Below are positions 55,382 through 64,000 of a stretch of 64,000 bases of DNA, piece after piece. The DNA is from Methylobacterium hispanicum (GTDB taxonomy: Bacteria > Pseudomonadota > Alphaproteobacteria > Rhizobiales > Beijerinckiaceae). A program made the translations under genes and the position numbers. The stretch lies in the NCBI RefSeq assembly GCF_022179285.1, contig NZ_BPQO01000031.1:1-64000 (forward strand), in the 5' to 3' direction. The notes below the pieces were generated by a model. The model was not told where the DNA came from. It did not search any database and was given only the letters and a program-made list of their open reading frames with translations. Positions within the stretch are counted from its first letter, which is position 1. Each line of letters begins with the position of its first letter.

Positions 55382-55407
55382 GGAACCTTCGGGTGCGCCG
55401 CGCCGTT
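55382..55407 (+). promoter_or_regulatory. EcfG (general stress response) promoter of rpoH
   Basis: GGAAC (55382-55386), 17 bases, CGTT (55404-55407): an exact match to the EcfG consensus. Transcription would begin near 55413, about 88 bases before the rpoH ATG. rpoH2-type genes are known EcfG (RpoE2) targets in other Rhizobiales. Confidence 0.7.
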
Positions 55408-55500
55408 GTGGCCATGCCTGGCATCGGCCCGGCGGTGCCGCGTGCGCCGCCTTCATGGGCGCGGCGCCGCATCAGCACTCGATAACAGAGGCAGGCGGGG

Positions 55501-56376
<876 letters not shown>

Positions 56377-56403
56377 TCCCGATACGGGTTCCGAATATGC
56401 GAC

Positions 56404-56440
56404 GGGCTCCGCCTCTGTGAGGCGGAGCCCGTTTCGTTTT
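56404..56440 (+). terminator. Intrinsic terminator after rpoH
   Basis: GGGCTCCGCC and GGCGGAGCCC form a 10-bp stem around TCTGTGA, followed by GTTTCGTTTT, 28 bases after the rpoH stop codon. Confidence 0.88.
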
Positions 56441-56550
56441 GCGGGCTGATATGTCCCACCTTCGGGCCGTCATCCCGGGGTCGCCTACGGCGCCTCGGAA
56501 TGACGGCGGTGGGAATCATAAGATGAAGTGCCGCGAAGCGGCGCGATGGC

Positions 56551-58308
56551 TCAGCCCTGTTGCGGCACGCGGGCGACCTTGCCCTTGCGGTAGGGAGGCT
56601 TGGCGCCCGGTGCGCGCTCGGCGCCCCGCTCGACATGGCGGGTGTGCTTGGTCGCGCGCGGGCTCTTGAAGTCCCGCGGCGGCGGCGCGCCCTCGTTGCC
56701 GAGCGCTTCCACCTGGATCTCCGGCGAGCCGTTGCGGGCGAAGGCCTCGGCGAACTGCCGGGCCGCGCCGCCGCGGATCTCGAACTTGGTCTCGCGCTCG
56801 AAGATGCGGATCGCGCCGATCACCTCGCGATCGACCTTGCCGCGCCGGGTCAGCAGCGGGAGCAGGCGGCGCGGGTCGGCGTTGTCGCGCCGGCCGAGAT
56901 TGAGCCGGAACCACACCGCCGGGCCCATCGCGGCGATGCGCTCGGCATCCATCGGGTCGTAGGGCGCGCGGCCCGTGACGGCGCGCCCGCCCCGGTCGCC
57001 CGGATCGGTGACATCCTCGGGCGCCGGCAGGCGGGTGCGGTAGACGCGGGCCAGCAGCGCGGCGAGTTCGGCCGGAGAGCGCTCGGCGAGCAGCGTCTCG
57101 GCCAGCGCCACGTCCTCCTCGGCCGGCGGCTCGCTGAAGAGCGGGTCGGCGAGCATGCGCTCGCCGTCGAGGCGGCGGATCTCGTCCGCCGTGGGCGGGC
57201 CCATCCACTCGGGCGTCACCTTGGCGATGGCGAGCATCTGCTCGGCCCGGCGGCGGCGGGCGTTCGGCACCAGCAGGACGCTCACGCCCTTGCGGCCCGC
57301 GCGGCCCGTGCGGCCGGAGCGGTGCTGCATCACCTCGGCGTCGTGGGGGAGGTCGGCGTGGATGACGAGGCTCAGGGTCGGCAGGTCGATGCCGCGCGCG
57401 GCGACGTCGGTCGCCACGCAGACCCGGGCGCGCCCGTCGCGCAGCGCCTGGAGCGCGGCGTTGCGCTCGCCCTGGCCGAGCTCGCCCGAGAGCGCCACCA
57501 CCGAGAAGCCGCGCTCGGTCAGGCTCGCCTGGAGATGGCGCACCGCGTTGCGGGTGTTGCAGAACACGATCGCGGTCGGCGCGTCGGCCTCGCGCAGCAC
57601 GTTGAGGACGACGTGCTCGATCTCGCGCGGCACCACCCGGATCGCCCGGTAGCTGATGTCGGCGTGGCCGCGGACCTCGCTCTTGATGGCGAGGCGCAGC
57701 GCGTCGCGCTGGTAGCGCTCGGCCAGGGACTCGATGTCCCGGGGCAGGGTGGCGGAGAACAGGAAGGTCGCCCGCTCGGCCGGCGTGCCCGAGAGGATGA
57801 ACTCGATGTCCTCGCGGAAGCCGAGGTCGAGCATCTCGTCGGCCTCGTCGAGGACCACGGTGCGCAGCGCCTCCGGGTGCAGGTTGCGGCGCTCGAGATG
57901 GTCGCGCAGGCGCCCCGGCGTGCCGACGACGATGTGCACGCCGTCTGCGAGCATCCGCGCCTCGCGCCGCGGGTCCATGCCGCCGACGCAGGAGACGACG
58001 CGGCCCCCGGCCGGGGCGTAGAGCCAGGACAACTCGCGCTGGACCTGAAGGGCGAGCTCGCGCGTCGGCGCGATCACCAAGGCGAGCGGGGCGCCCGGGG
58101 GCGGCAGCGCGTCGGCCTCGCCCAGCAGCGTGCCGGCCATGGCGAGACCGTAGGCCACGGTCTTGCCGGACCCGGTCTGGGCGGAGACGAGAAGGTCGCG
58201 GCCCTGGCCGGCAGCCTCCAAGACGGCGCTCTGCACCGGGGTCGGCTCGGCATAGCCGCGCTCGTCGAGCGCCCGCGCGATGGCGGCGGGCAGAGTGGGA
58301 AACGGCAA
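56551..58308 (-). CDS. DEAD-box RNA helicase with DbpA-type RNA-binding domain
   Basis: 585 residues from a TTG start. Core motifs in order: PTPVQSAVL (Q motif), AQTGSGKT (motif I), PTRELALQVQ (Ia), DEADEMLDLGF (II), FSATLPRD (III), then TAIVFCNTR, CVATDVAARGIDLPTLSLVI (V) and HRSGRTGRAGRKG (VI). Residues about 450-530 are a DbpA-like RNA-binding domain (WFRLNLGRRDNADPRRLLPLLTRRG). The end is basic. Such helicases (DeaD/CsdA/DbpA group) remodel rRNA during ribosome assembly and mRNA at low temperature. Confidence 0.93.
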   Translation of the reverse strand: MPFPTLPAAIARALDERGYAEPTPVQSAVLEAAGQGRDLLVSAQTGSGKTVAYGLAMAGTLLGEADALPPPGAPLALVIAPTRELALQVQRELSWLYAPAGGRVVSCVGGMDPRREARMLADGVHIVVGTPGRLRDHLERRNLHPEALRTVVLDEADEMLDLGFREDIEFILSGTPAERATFLFSATLPRDIESLAERYQRDALRLAIKSEVRGHADISYRAIRVVPREIEHVVLNVLREADAPTAIVFCNTRNAVRHLQASLTERGFSVVALSGELGQGERNAALQALRDGRARVCVATDVAARGIDLPTLSLVIHADLPHDAEVMQHRSGRTGRAGRKGVSVLLVPNARRRRAEQMLAIAKVTPEWMGPPTADEIRRLDGERMLADPLFSEPPAEEDVALAETLLAERSPAELAALLARVYRTRLPAPEDVTDPGDRGGRAVTGRAPYDPMDAERIAAMGPAVWFRLNLGRRDNADPRRLLPLLTRRGKVDREVIGAIRIFERETKFEIRGGAARQFAEAFARNGSPEIQVEALGNEGAPPPRDFKSPRATKHTRHVERGAERAPGAKPPYRKGKVARVPQQG

Positions 58309-58468
58309 AGGTCAGGCTCTCACGACCGGGCCGGACGGGCGCGTGACGACGCGCTCAGGTCGCGGGCGAAGCGGTCTCGAATCGAGTTGCGGAGCGTTAT
58401 GCAATACCTGTTTTCGTGGCGTCGCGCCATAGGTTCCACCGCATGGCGCGGTTGCGTCGGCGCGTCAT

Positions 58469-58852
58469 TCAGAGAACGCCGGGGATATCGGTCCGGGCAA
58501 AGTCGTTGCCGACATAGAGCAAACGACAGCCATGGTCGCGCGCCGTCACGTAGGCGAAGCAGTCGCCGAAGTTGAGCGCGGCCGGATTCACGCCCTTGCC
58601 CCAGCGGCCGTAGGCGTCCGCCACGGCCCGTGCCGTCTCGGTCGTGACCGGCACGACCTCAAGGCCCAGCCCGTCGATCAGGCGGGTCAACTCCTCCGAG
58701 AGGTTCCGGCGGCCCGCGACGATGAGAGCCTCCGACAGCGTGCTGGCGGAGATGAGGATGTCGGCGTGCGCTTCGAGCGCGGCGGCGCAAGCCTCGGCCG
58801 CTGGATCGGCGAGCAGGATCGCCATCAGCGCCGAGGTGTCGACCGCGATCAC
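58469..58852 (-). CDS. vapC: PIN-domain ribonuclease toxin (VapC-like)
   Basis: 127 residues. PIN-domain acidic residues are present: Asp4 in MIAVDTSALMAIL, the Glu of SASTLSEALIVAGR, the Asp of NFGDCFAYVTA and the Asp of YVGNDFARTD. VapC toxins cleave tRNA or rRNA when freed from their antitoxin. The start overlaps the antitoxin stop by 4 bp, the normal coupling in these pairs. Confidence 0.9.
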   Translation of the reverse strand: MIAVDTSALMAILLADPAAEACAAALEAHADILISASTLSEALIVAGRRNLSEELTRLIDGLGLEVVPVTTETARAVADAYGRWGKGVNPAALNFGDCFAYVTARDHGCRLLYVGNDFARTDIPGVL

Positions 58853-59109
58853 GCGGACAGGCCGTCATCGCCGTAGAGGAAATCCGCGGCGTCCGCGGCG
58901 CCGCTGCCCGCTCGCGCCTTCTCGGCGGCGGAGAGCCGGACGGACTCGATCAGGGCGCGGCGCGCCGTACGGTCCGGACCGGCCGCGACCGGCGCGAGGC
59001 GCGCTACCGCCCGACCCCGCCGCGTCAGCACGACCTCGTCCCCCGCCTCGGCGCGGCGGACAAGCTCGGCTATCTGTCCCTCGGCTTCCGTCACGGATAC
59101 GCGCAGCAT
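58849..59109 (-). CDS. Antitoxin, Phd/YefM-like, partner of the PIN toxin
   Basis: 86 residues. The N-terminal VSVTEAEGQIAELVRRAEAGDEVVLTRRGRAVARLAPV is the Phd/YefM DNA-binding fold, and the C-terminal part (ADAADFLYGDDGLSA) would bind the toxin. It binds its own promoter and neutralises the toxin. The ATG at 59109 has GAGGAG upstream. The antitoxin-first order and 4-bp overlap fit a two-gene operon. Confidence 0.9.
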   Translation of the reverse strand: MLRVSVTEAEGQIAELVRRAEAGDEVVLTRRGRAVARLAPVAAGPDRTARRALIESVRLSAAEKARAGSGAADAADFLYGDDGLSA

Positions 59110-59233
59110 CGTCTCCTCGCAGGTGCTTCGGTCGGCGACAGAGTGGCGCGCTGCGGGAGGGGCCGCAAGAGCGCGCCGATTCGACGCAACCTCTCGCCCC
59201 GCAAAAGCTTAACCGTGCGCGAGGGGGGCGGCG

Positions 59234-60346
59234 ATGGGCGGCATTCTGCGGTTGGCGGTGGCGTGGGCGAGCGTCGCGGCGTTCTGGTGGTTCGGCAAGG
59301 ACTGGCTCGGGGACCTCGCCAGCCCGCTCTGGGCGAGCCTGCTCTTCGCGTGGCTGCTCGCGGTCATCCTGTGGGCCGCCTTCGGGGTGGTGCACGAGGC
59401 CGAGGAACTCGCCGAGATGCTGGGCGAGCCCTTCGGCACGCTGATCCTGACGCTCGCCATCGTGATCATCGAGGTGGCGCTGGTCTCGGCCGTGATGCTC
59501 TCGGCCAAGGCCGCGCCGACGCTCGGGCGCGACACGATGTTCGCCGTGCTGATGATCGTGCTGAACGGGGTCGTGGGCCTCGGGCTCCTCGTCGGCGGCC
59601 TGCGCCACCACCAGCAGAGCTACAACCTGCAGGGCGCCTCCGCCTTCCTGGCGGTGATCATCCCGCTCACCACCATCGCGCTGATCATCCCGAACTTCAC
59701 CACCTCGACCCCCGACGGCTCGCTGACGCAGTTCCAGGCGGTGGCGTTCTCGATCTTCACGGTGGCGCTCTACGGTGTGTTCCTGCTGATCCAGACGGGC
59801 CGGCACAGCGACTTCTTCAAGGATCCGCGCGCCCGGGCCGAGGCCGAGCGCACCGAGGCGGTCGAGGCGCCCGCCAAGCACCGGGCCTCGGCCGGCATGG
59901 TCGTGCGGCATATCGGGCTCTTGGTCGCCAACATCCTGCCGATCGTGCTCCTGTCGAAGAGCCTCGCGACGATCCTCGACCACGGCATCGCGGCCCTCGG
60001 CGCGCCCTCCGCCCTCGGGGGCGTGCTGATCGCCGCGATCGTGTTCACGCCCGAGGGCATCTCGGCGCTCAAGGCCATCGCCCGCAACGAGCTGCAGCGG
60101 GCGATCAACCTGTGCCTGGGGGCGGCGACCTCGACGATCGGGCTGACCGTGCCGGCGGTGCTGGCAATCGGGCTGATCTCCGGGCAGACCGTGATCCTGG
60201 GCCTCAGCCCGACCGGCATGGCGCTGCTCGCCGTCACGCTGATCCTCAGCGGGCTCACCTTCTCGGGGCCGCGCACCACGGTGCTGGAGGGGGCGGTGCA
60301 CCTGATCCTGTTCTTCGTCTACCTCGTGCTGATCTTCAGCCCCTGA
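59234..60346 (+). CDS. Ca2+/H+ antiporter (ChaA/CAX family)
   Basis: 370 residues with about 11 membrane segments. The two ion-binding repeats are GEPFGTLILTLAIVIIEVALVS in the first half and VFTPEGISALKAIARNELQRAINLCLGAATSTIGLTVPAV in the second, each with the conserved Glu. A cytoplasmic acidic loop (DPRARAEAERTEAVEAP) separates them. It expels Ca2+, and perhaps Na+ or K+, in exchange for protons. The ATG at 59234 follows GAGGGGGGC. Confidence 0.88.
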   Translation: MGGILRLAVAWASVAAFWWFGKDWLGDLASPLWASLLFAWLLAVILWAAFGVVHEAEELAEMLGEPFGTLILTLAIVIIEVALVSAVMLSAKAAPTLGRDTMFAVLMIVLNGVVGLGLLVGGLRHHQQSYNLQGASAFLAVIIPLTTIALIIPNFTTSTPDGSLTQFQAVAFSIFTVALYGVFLLIQTGRHSDFFKDPRARAEAERTEAVEAPAKHRASAGMVVRHIGLLVANILPIVLLSKSLATILDHGIAALGAPSALGGVLIAAIVFTPEGISALKAIARNELQRAINLCLGAATSTIGLTVPAVLAIGLISGQTVILGLSPTGMALLAVTLILSGLTFSGPRTTVLEGAVHLILFFVYLVLIFSP

Positions 60347-60367
60347 GGCCGGTGCCGACCCATCGGC

Positions 60368-61897
60368 TCAGCGACGCCGCAGGCGCAGGCCGAACAGGTG
60401 GAGCAGGCCGAGGAGAAGGGCGCCGTAGACCGCGGCGCCCGCCAGGCCGATGAGGCCCAGCACCGCGATCTCGCGCCCGTGCGGCAGCGCCGGCACCAGC
60501 CTTTCGGCGAGTGGAAGGCCGTAGACCGCGACCCCCGCGAGACCCGCGCAGGCGAGCGCCACGCCGATCCCGGTGAGGCCGAGCGTCCGGCCCGGCGCGG
60601 TCCAGCCGCGGCGCCGGGCCAGCCCCACGAGGAGCGCGAGGTTCACCCACTGGCTGATCGCGGTGGCGAGCGCGAGGCCGGTGACGCCGTAGGGGCCGGT
60701 GAGCACGAGCTTGAGCGCCACGTTGACGGCGATGGCCGTCAGCGAGGCCCAGAGCGGCGTCTTGGTGTCCTGCCGGGCGTAGAAGCTCGCGACCGCGCTG
60801 CGCACCAGCACCACCGCCGGCAGGGCGAGCCCGTAGGCCGCCAGCACCTCGGCGGCGCGCGCCGCGTCCTCGGCCCCGAAGGCGCCGCGCTGGAACAGGG
60901 CCGCCATGATCAGCCCCGGCAGGGTCAGGAACGCCACCGTGAAGGGGGCCGACAGCGCGAGGGAGAAGCCCGCCGCCCGGTTCTGCGCCGCGTGCGCGCC
61001 CGCGACGTCGCCCGCCGCGATGCGCCGGCTCATCTCGGGCAGCAGCACGGTGCCGGCCGCGATGGCGATGACGCCGAACGGGAGCTGATAGAGCCGGTCG
61101 GCATAGTACAGCGCCGAGACCGCGCCCGTCGGCAGCAGGCTCGCGATGATGGTGTCGGCAAACGTCGCGATCTGGAACCCGGCCGAGCCGATCACGGCGG
61201 GGCCCAGCACCTTGAAGAAGCGGATCATGGCGGGATCCCGCAGGGTCGGGCGCGCCAGTCCCGGGGCGATCCCGGCCCGGCGCGCGTCCCACCAGACCAG
61301 ACCGAACTGCAGGAGCCCTGAGACCGCCACGCCCCAGGCGGCGGCGTAGGCGGCGTTCGGGAACAGGAAGGCGAGCGCCAGCGCCGCCAGCATCGCGAGG
61401 TTGAGGAGCACGGGCGCGCCGGCGGCGGCCGCGAAGCGGCGATGCGCGTTGAGGACGCCGGAGGTCAGCGTCACCAGCGTCATGAACAGGAGGTAGGGGA
61501 AGGTGATGCGGGTGAGCGAGACCGCGAGCCCGAACCGCTCCGGGTCCTTCGAGAAGCCCGGCGCCAGCGCCCGCACCACCAGCGGCATCAGCGGGAGCGC
61601 GAGGCCCAGCAGCACGACCTGCACGGCGAGCATCAGGCTGAAGACGCGGTCCGCGAAGGCCTGCGCGGCGCCCGGCTCCCCGGCCTCGGAGAGCCCCGCA
61701 TAGGCCGGCACGAAGGCGGTGTTGAAGGCGCCCTCGCCGAAGATCGCCCGGAAATGGTTCGGCAGACGGAAGGCCACCACGAAGGCGTCGGCCACCGGCC
61801 CCGCGCCCATCACGGCGGCCATCACCACGTCACGGGCGAAGCCGGTGGCGCGCGAGACGAGCGTCCAGCCGCCGACCGAGAGGATGGAGCGGATCAC
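60368..61897 (-). CDS. murJ: Lipid II flippase
   Basis: 509 residues with 14 predicted membrane segments. It moves lipid II across the inner membrane for peptidoglycan synthesis. Typical sequences are VGGWTLVSRATGFARDVVMAAVMG at the N-terminus, FRAIFGEGAFNTAFVPAYA with the conserved Arg and Glu, ALYYADRLYQLPFGVIAIA, and the Arg-rich end LRLRRR. It is encoded alone and convergent with the antiporter gene, 21 bp apart. Confidence 0.95.
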   Translation of the reverse strand: MIRSILSVGGWTLVSRATGFARDVVMAAVMGAGPVADAFVVAFRLPNHFRAIFGEGAFNTAFVPAYAGLSEAGEPGAAQAFADRVFSLMLAVQVVLLGLALPLMPLVVRALAPGFSKDPERFGLAVSLTRITFPYLLFMTLVTLTSGVLNAHRRFAAAAGAPVLLNLAMLAALALAFLFPNAAYAAAWGVAVSGLLQFGLVWWDARRAGIAPGLARPTLRDPAMIRFFKVLGPAVIGSAGFQIATFADTIIASLLPTGAVSALYYADRLYQLPFGVIAIAAGTVLLPEMSRRIAAGDVAGAHAAQNRAAGFSLALSAPFTVAFLTLPGLIMAALFQRGAFGAEDAARAAEVLAAYGLALPAVVLVRSAVASFYARQDTKTPLWASLTAIAVNVALKLVLTGPYGVTGLALATAISQWVNLALLVGLARRRGWTAPGRTLGLTGIGVALACAGLAGVAVYGLPLAERLVPALPHGREIAVLGLIGLAGAAVYGALLLGLLHLFGLRLRRR

Positions 61898-62023
61898 GGG
61901 GCGCGGACCTTGGAGGGATGCGGAGCGGGCATGAGCCCTGCCGTAGCAGATCCGCCCGCCGCCCGATGCGCGGGCACCGCAACACCCGCCCGGGTTTCGC
62001 GCGCCCCGGGAGCCCGCGCCGGG

Positions 62024-62761
62024 TCAGGCCCGCGTGGTTCCCGAGGCCAGGCTCTGCTCCGCCCGGTCGAGGCCGAGCGCGTCGGCGAGCCAGGCGCGGG
62101 CGCGGCTGACGCGGCTCTTCACCGTACCGGTCTGGCAACCGATCACCGCGGCGGCGGCCTCGTAGGTGAGGCCGTGCGCGCCCACCAGCAGCAGCGCCTC
62201 CCGCTGCGAGGCCGGGAGCTTGGCCATCGTCGACCAGACGTTCTGGAGCGCGATGCGCTCGACCTGATCGGGCAGGCTGACCATCGTCGCGGCGGCGGCG
62301 CCGTCCACGTCCTCGACCTCGCGGCGGTGCTTGCGGATCTCGCTGTAGAACTGGTTGCGCAGGATCGTGAACAGCCAGGCGGTGAAGTTCGTGCCGGGGC
62401 GGAACTTCTCCCGGTTGGCCCAGGCCTTCAGCACCGTCTCCTGCACGAGGTCGTCCGCCCGCGCGGCGCTCACCGCCAGCGACAGGGCGAAGGCGCGAAG
62501 CGCCGGCAGCGCCGCGATCAGGTCCTCGCCGAAGACCTTCTCGTCCGCCGCCGCGTGGCCGTCGAGGGCCGCCACGAGGCGGCGTATCAGGTCCACGAAG
62601 GTGTCCGGCGCGGCCTCCTCGATCAGGACGGCGTAGCTCTCGCGCAGCTGCGCGCCGAGATGGTCCCGGATGGCGGGCGACAGGGCGCCGGACCCGCGTA
62701 GAGCCTCTGTCTCGGGCAGTGCGGGCGCACTCACGTCGGCACGGTCGCTCGCTCGGCTCAC
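62024..62761 (-). CDS. NepR-EcfG fusion: anti-sigma segment joined to a general-stress sigma factor
   Basis: 245 residues from a GTG start with AGGAGG upstream. Residues 78-230 are an EcfG-type ECF sigma factor: region 2 with FALSLAVSAARADDLVQETV and KAWANREKF, then GTNFTAWLFTILRNQFYS; region 4 with LPASQREALLLVGAHGLTYEAAAAVIG and TGTVKSRVSRARAWL. Stand-alone EcfG proteins are about 180 residues. Residues 27-62 match the NepR anti-sigma pattern: LSPAIRDHLGAQLRESY, then APDTFVDLIRRL, i.e. I-x3-(L/I)G-x2-LR-x2-Y and PD-x-F-x-DL-x3-L. There is no stop codon and no ATG with a binding site between the parts. NepR normally binds EcfG and is removed by phosphorylated PhyR. Whether this protein inhibits itself or acts on others is unknown. 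Confidence 0.8.
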   Translation of the reverse strand: MSRASDRADVSAPALPETEALRGSGALSPAIRDHLGAQLRESYAVLIEEAAPDTFVDLIRRLVAALDGHAAADEKVFGEDLIAALPALRAFALSLAVSAARADDLVQETVLKAWANREKFRPGTNFTAWLFTILRNQFYSEIRKHRREVEDVDGAAAATMVSLPDQVERIALQNVWSTMAKLPASQREALLLVGAHGLTYEAAAAVIGCQTGTVKSRVSRARAWLADALGLDRAEQSLASGTTRA

Positions 62762-62853
62762 GGCTCAGCCCCCTCCTGGCCCGGCGACCGCGATGAGCGG
62801 GCGCCGCGCAAATCAGAAATATTCCAGGGAGCTTCTGGCAAGACCTTCCTGAA

Positions 62854-62869
62854 CGTTCGGTGACGAACG
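62854..62869. promoter_or_regulatory. Palindrome CGTTCG-GTGA-CGAACG
   Basis: A perfect 6-bp inverted repeat with a four-base centre, about 95 bases upstream of the sigma-factor start and 25 from the sodB terminator. It may be an operator for the fusion gene. No EcfG consensus is seen upstream of this gene. Confidence 0.35.
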
Positions 62870-62887
62870 CACCGCAGAGTTGCGGAC

Positions 62888-62921
62888 AAAAGTAAACCGC
62901 GCCCCCAGGTTGGGGGCGCGG
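62888..62921 (-). terminator. Intrinsic terminator after sodB
   Basis: On the minus strand CCGCGCCCCC pairs with GGGGGCGCGG around AACCT and is followed by TTTACTTTTG, about 50 bases past the sodB stop codon. Confidence 0.85.
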
Positions 62922-62972
62922 CTCACCGGACAGCCGGGGGGCGCCCCGGCGGGGCGCCGACGGGGACGAGCC

Positions 62973-63572
62973 TCAGGCGTTCGCCTCGGCGTACATCTTC
63001 TCCACGTGCTCCCAGTTCACGAGGTTCTCGATGAAGGCCTTGAGGTAGTCGGGACGGCGGTTGCGGTAGTCGATGTAGTAGGAGTGCTCCCAGACATCGA
63101 CGCCGAGGATCGGCTTGGCGCCGTGCACCAGCGGGTTCTCGCCGTTCGGCGTCTTCAGGATGGCGAGCTTGCCGTCCTTCACCGCGAGCCAGGCCCAGCC
63201 GGAGCCGAACTGGCCGATGCCGGCCTGGATGAAGTCGGCCTTGAACTTCTCGAAGCCGCCGAGATCCTCGTCGATCTTCTTGGCGAGCGCGCCGGGCGGG
63301 GTGCCGCCGCCGTTGGGCTTCATCCACTGCCAGAAATGGACGTGGTTGTAGTGCTGGCCGGCGTTGTTGAAGAGCGCCTGGTTGGTGTTGTAGCTCGCCC
63401 GGACGATCTCCTCGACGCTCTTGCCCTGGAGGTCGGTGCCCTCAAGGAGCTTGTTGCCCGTATCGACATAGGCCTTGTGGTGCTTGTCGTGGTGAAACTC
63501 GAGGGTTTCCTTCGACATGTAGGGGGCCAGGGCGTCGTAGGCGTAGGGCAGTTCCGGCAGGGTGAAGGTCAT
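62973..63572 (-). CDS. sodB: Fe/Mn superoxide dismutase
   Basis: 199 residues. It removes superoxide in the cytoplasm. The metal ligands are in FHHDKHHKAYVDT (His), NHVHFWQWM (His) and GVDVWEHSYYIDYRNRRPDY (Asp and His). The DVWEHSYYIDY signature and GTPPGALAKKI are typical. LFNNAGQHYNH, with Gln near the active site in the position used by iron enzymes, points to the Fe type, but the metal is not certain. The ATG at 63572 has GGAGACGGAG upstream; the longer frame to 63827 is Arg/Pro-rich and rejected. Confidence 0.95.
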   Translation of the reverse strand: MTFTLPELPYAYDALAPYMSKETLEFHHDKHHKAYVDTGNKLLEGTDLQGKSVEEIVRASYNTNQALFNNAGQHYNHVHFWQWMKPNGGGTPPGALAKKIDEDLGGFEKFKADFIQAGIGQFGSGWAWLAVKDGKLAILKTPNGENPLVHGAKPILGVDVWEHSYYIDYRNRRPDYLKAFIENLVNWEHVEKMYAEANA

Positions 63573-63897
63573 GGGCTCCGTCTCCGTTCTCGGGGCTGGT
63601 CTCTCGGGCTCTTCGGCCGTGCAGCGCGCCGGCCCGCGCCCGATCCTGGCGGCTCGGCGCCGGCTCCGGGGCCTCGGGAATCCCGTCGGGACCCCCGTTC
63701 CCGGGCCGCGCCCGGCCGGCCGAGCATCGACGGCCCGGTAGGTAAGTCGCGGTGCCGGGCTCGGCAACGCCGCGCCGCGGCTTTTCCCCGCACGGCGCGC
63801 GCCGGGGCCGGGCGTTCGGTTTTGCAAAACCGGTCCAGGGCCTTACTGTGCGCCGCGCCCGGATCCGGGCAAGGGCCGGCCTGTTCCAGAGAGTATC
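63573..63897. other. Divergent intergenic region between sodB and the last gene
   Basis: GC-rich, with no gene visible. Its only distinct signal is the 16-bp palindrome at 63817-63832. Confidence 0.4.
63817..63832. promoter_or_regulatory. Perfect 16-bp palindrome, possible operator
   Basis: CGGTTTTGCAAAACCG is a perfect palindrome with an AT-rich core in very GC-rich surroundings. It lies about 65 bases before the ATG of the last gene and 245 bases from sodB, so it more likely controls the former. Confidence 0.45.
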
Positions 63898-64000
63898 ATG
63901 ATCGTTGCGCTGTTCGCGCTCGCCGCAGCCATGGTGATCGGCGGCAGCGCCGCCGTCGTCCAGGGGTTCCCGTTCGTGCGCCTGGAGAGCGGGCTGGCCA
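63898..64000 (+). CDS. N-terminal fragment of a membrane or exported protein
   Basis: The frame starts MIVALFALAAAMVIGGSAAVV and runs off the window after about 34 residues. The hydrophobic start indicates a membrane anchor or signal peptide. The purine-rich CAGAGAGTATC precedes the ATG. Too little is present to name a family. Confidence 0.6.
   Translation, partial: MIVALFALAAAMVIGGSAAVVQGFPFVRLESGLA

Noticed and set aside
58469..59109. The VapBC-like pair as evidence for a mobile island
   Set aside because: No integrase, attachment site, tRNA boundary or change in composition surrounds it, and its neighbours are core genes.

Overview
The window is about 70% G+C bacterial chromosome and reads as an alphaproteobacterium of the order Rhizobiales (Hyphomicrobiales), most likely Methylobacterium or a close relative. 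Supporting marks are two mitochondrial-type accessory subunits of respiratory complex I (NDUFA12 and NDUFS4 families), a class II B12-dependent ribonucleotide reductase, an RNase E with a large acidic insertion in its S1 domain, CarD, RpoH and EcfG-type regulators, and DUF1236, DUF2125, DUF2155 and DUF3108 proteins. Nearly all of it looks like core chromosome. I see no prophage, insertion sequence, CRISPR array or large island.

Layout. 1-2.6 kb: 3' end of a 5S rRNA with terminator, a secreted Gly/Ala-rich DUF1236 protein with an EcfG-type promoter, about 0.8 kb of empty DNA and two tiny membrane proteins. 2.8-13.6 kb: nrdJ with an NrdR/sigma70-like control region, NDUFA12, DUF2155, aat, the leftward aroQ-accB-accC group, a DsbA-like protein and an aminotransferase. 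13.7-19.7 kb: a soluble chemoreceptor-like protein, rne with a long leader, and a gap holding the first composite inverted-repeat element. 19.7-31.6 kb: a DUF559 protein, methylmalonyl-CoA mutase, phosphoglucomutase, a basic amino-acid decarboxylase coupled to a GNAT acetyltransferase, a hydrolase/MFS pair and a membrane chemoreceptor. 31.9-40.5 kb: hisC-tyrA, an acyltransferase, DUF2125, a small unknown gene with a LexA-type box at its start, plsC, ggt and a rhodanese. 40.7-45.3 kb: an RND efflux pair. 45.3-54.1 kb: a zinc-ribbon/metallo-hydrolase-like protein, a GST, tRNA-Pro(UGG), NDUFS4, rpmB, a DUF3108 protein, a SUV3-like RNA helicase with a disordered tail, an S4 protein and fdxA. 54.5-64 kb: carD, rpoH, a DEAD-box helicase, a VapBC-like toxin-antitoxin pair, a Ca2+/H+ antiporter, murJ, a sigma factor that appears to be a NepR-EcfG fusion, sodB and the start of a further gene.

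The most interesting theme is the general stress response. The sigma factor at 62024-62761 carries, in one uninterrupted frame, an N-terminal segment matching the NepR anti-sigma factor and a complete EcfG-type sigma region. Two genes here (rpoH and the DUF1236 gene) have the EcfG promoter pattern GGAAC-N17-CGTT. Other signals worth checking are the LexA-type box over an unknown gene, tandem NrdR-like boxes 32 bp apart upstream of nrdJ, and a family of intergenic elements built from inverted CTCTCCC/GGGAGAG palindromes.

All calls come from reading the sequence by eye and from remembered family features; no similarity search was run.
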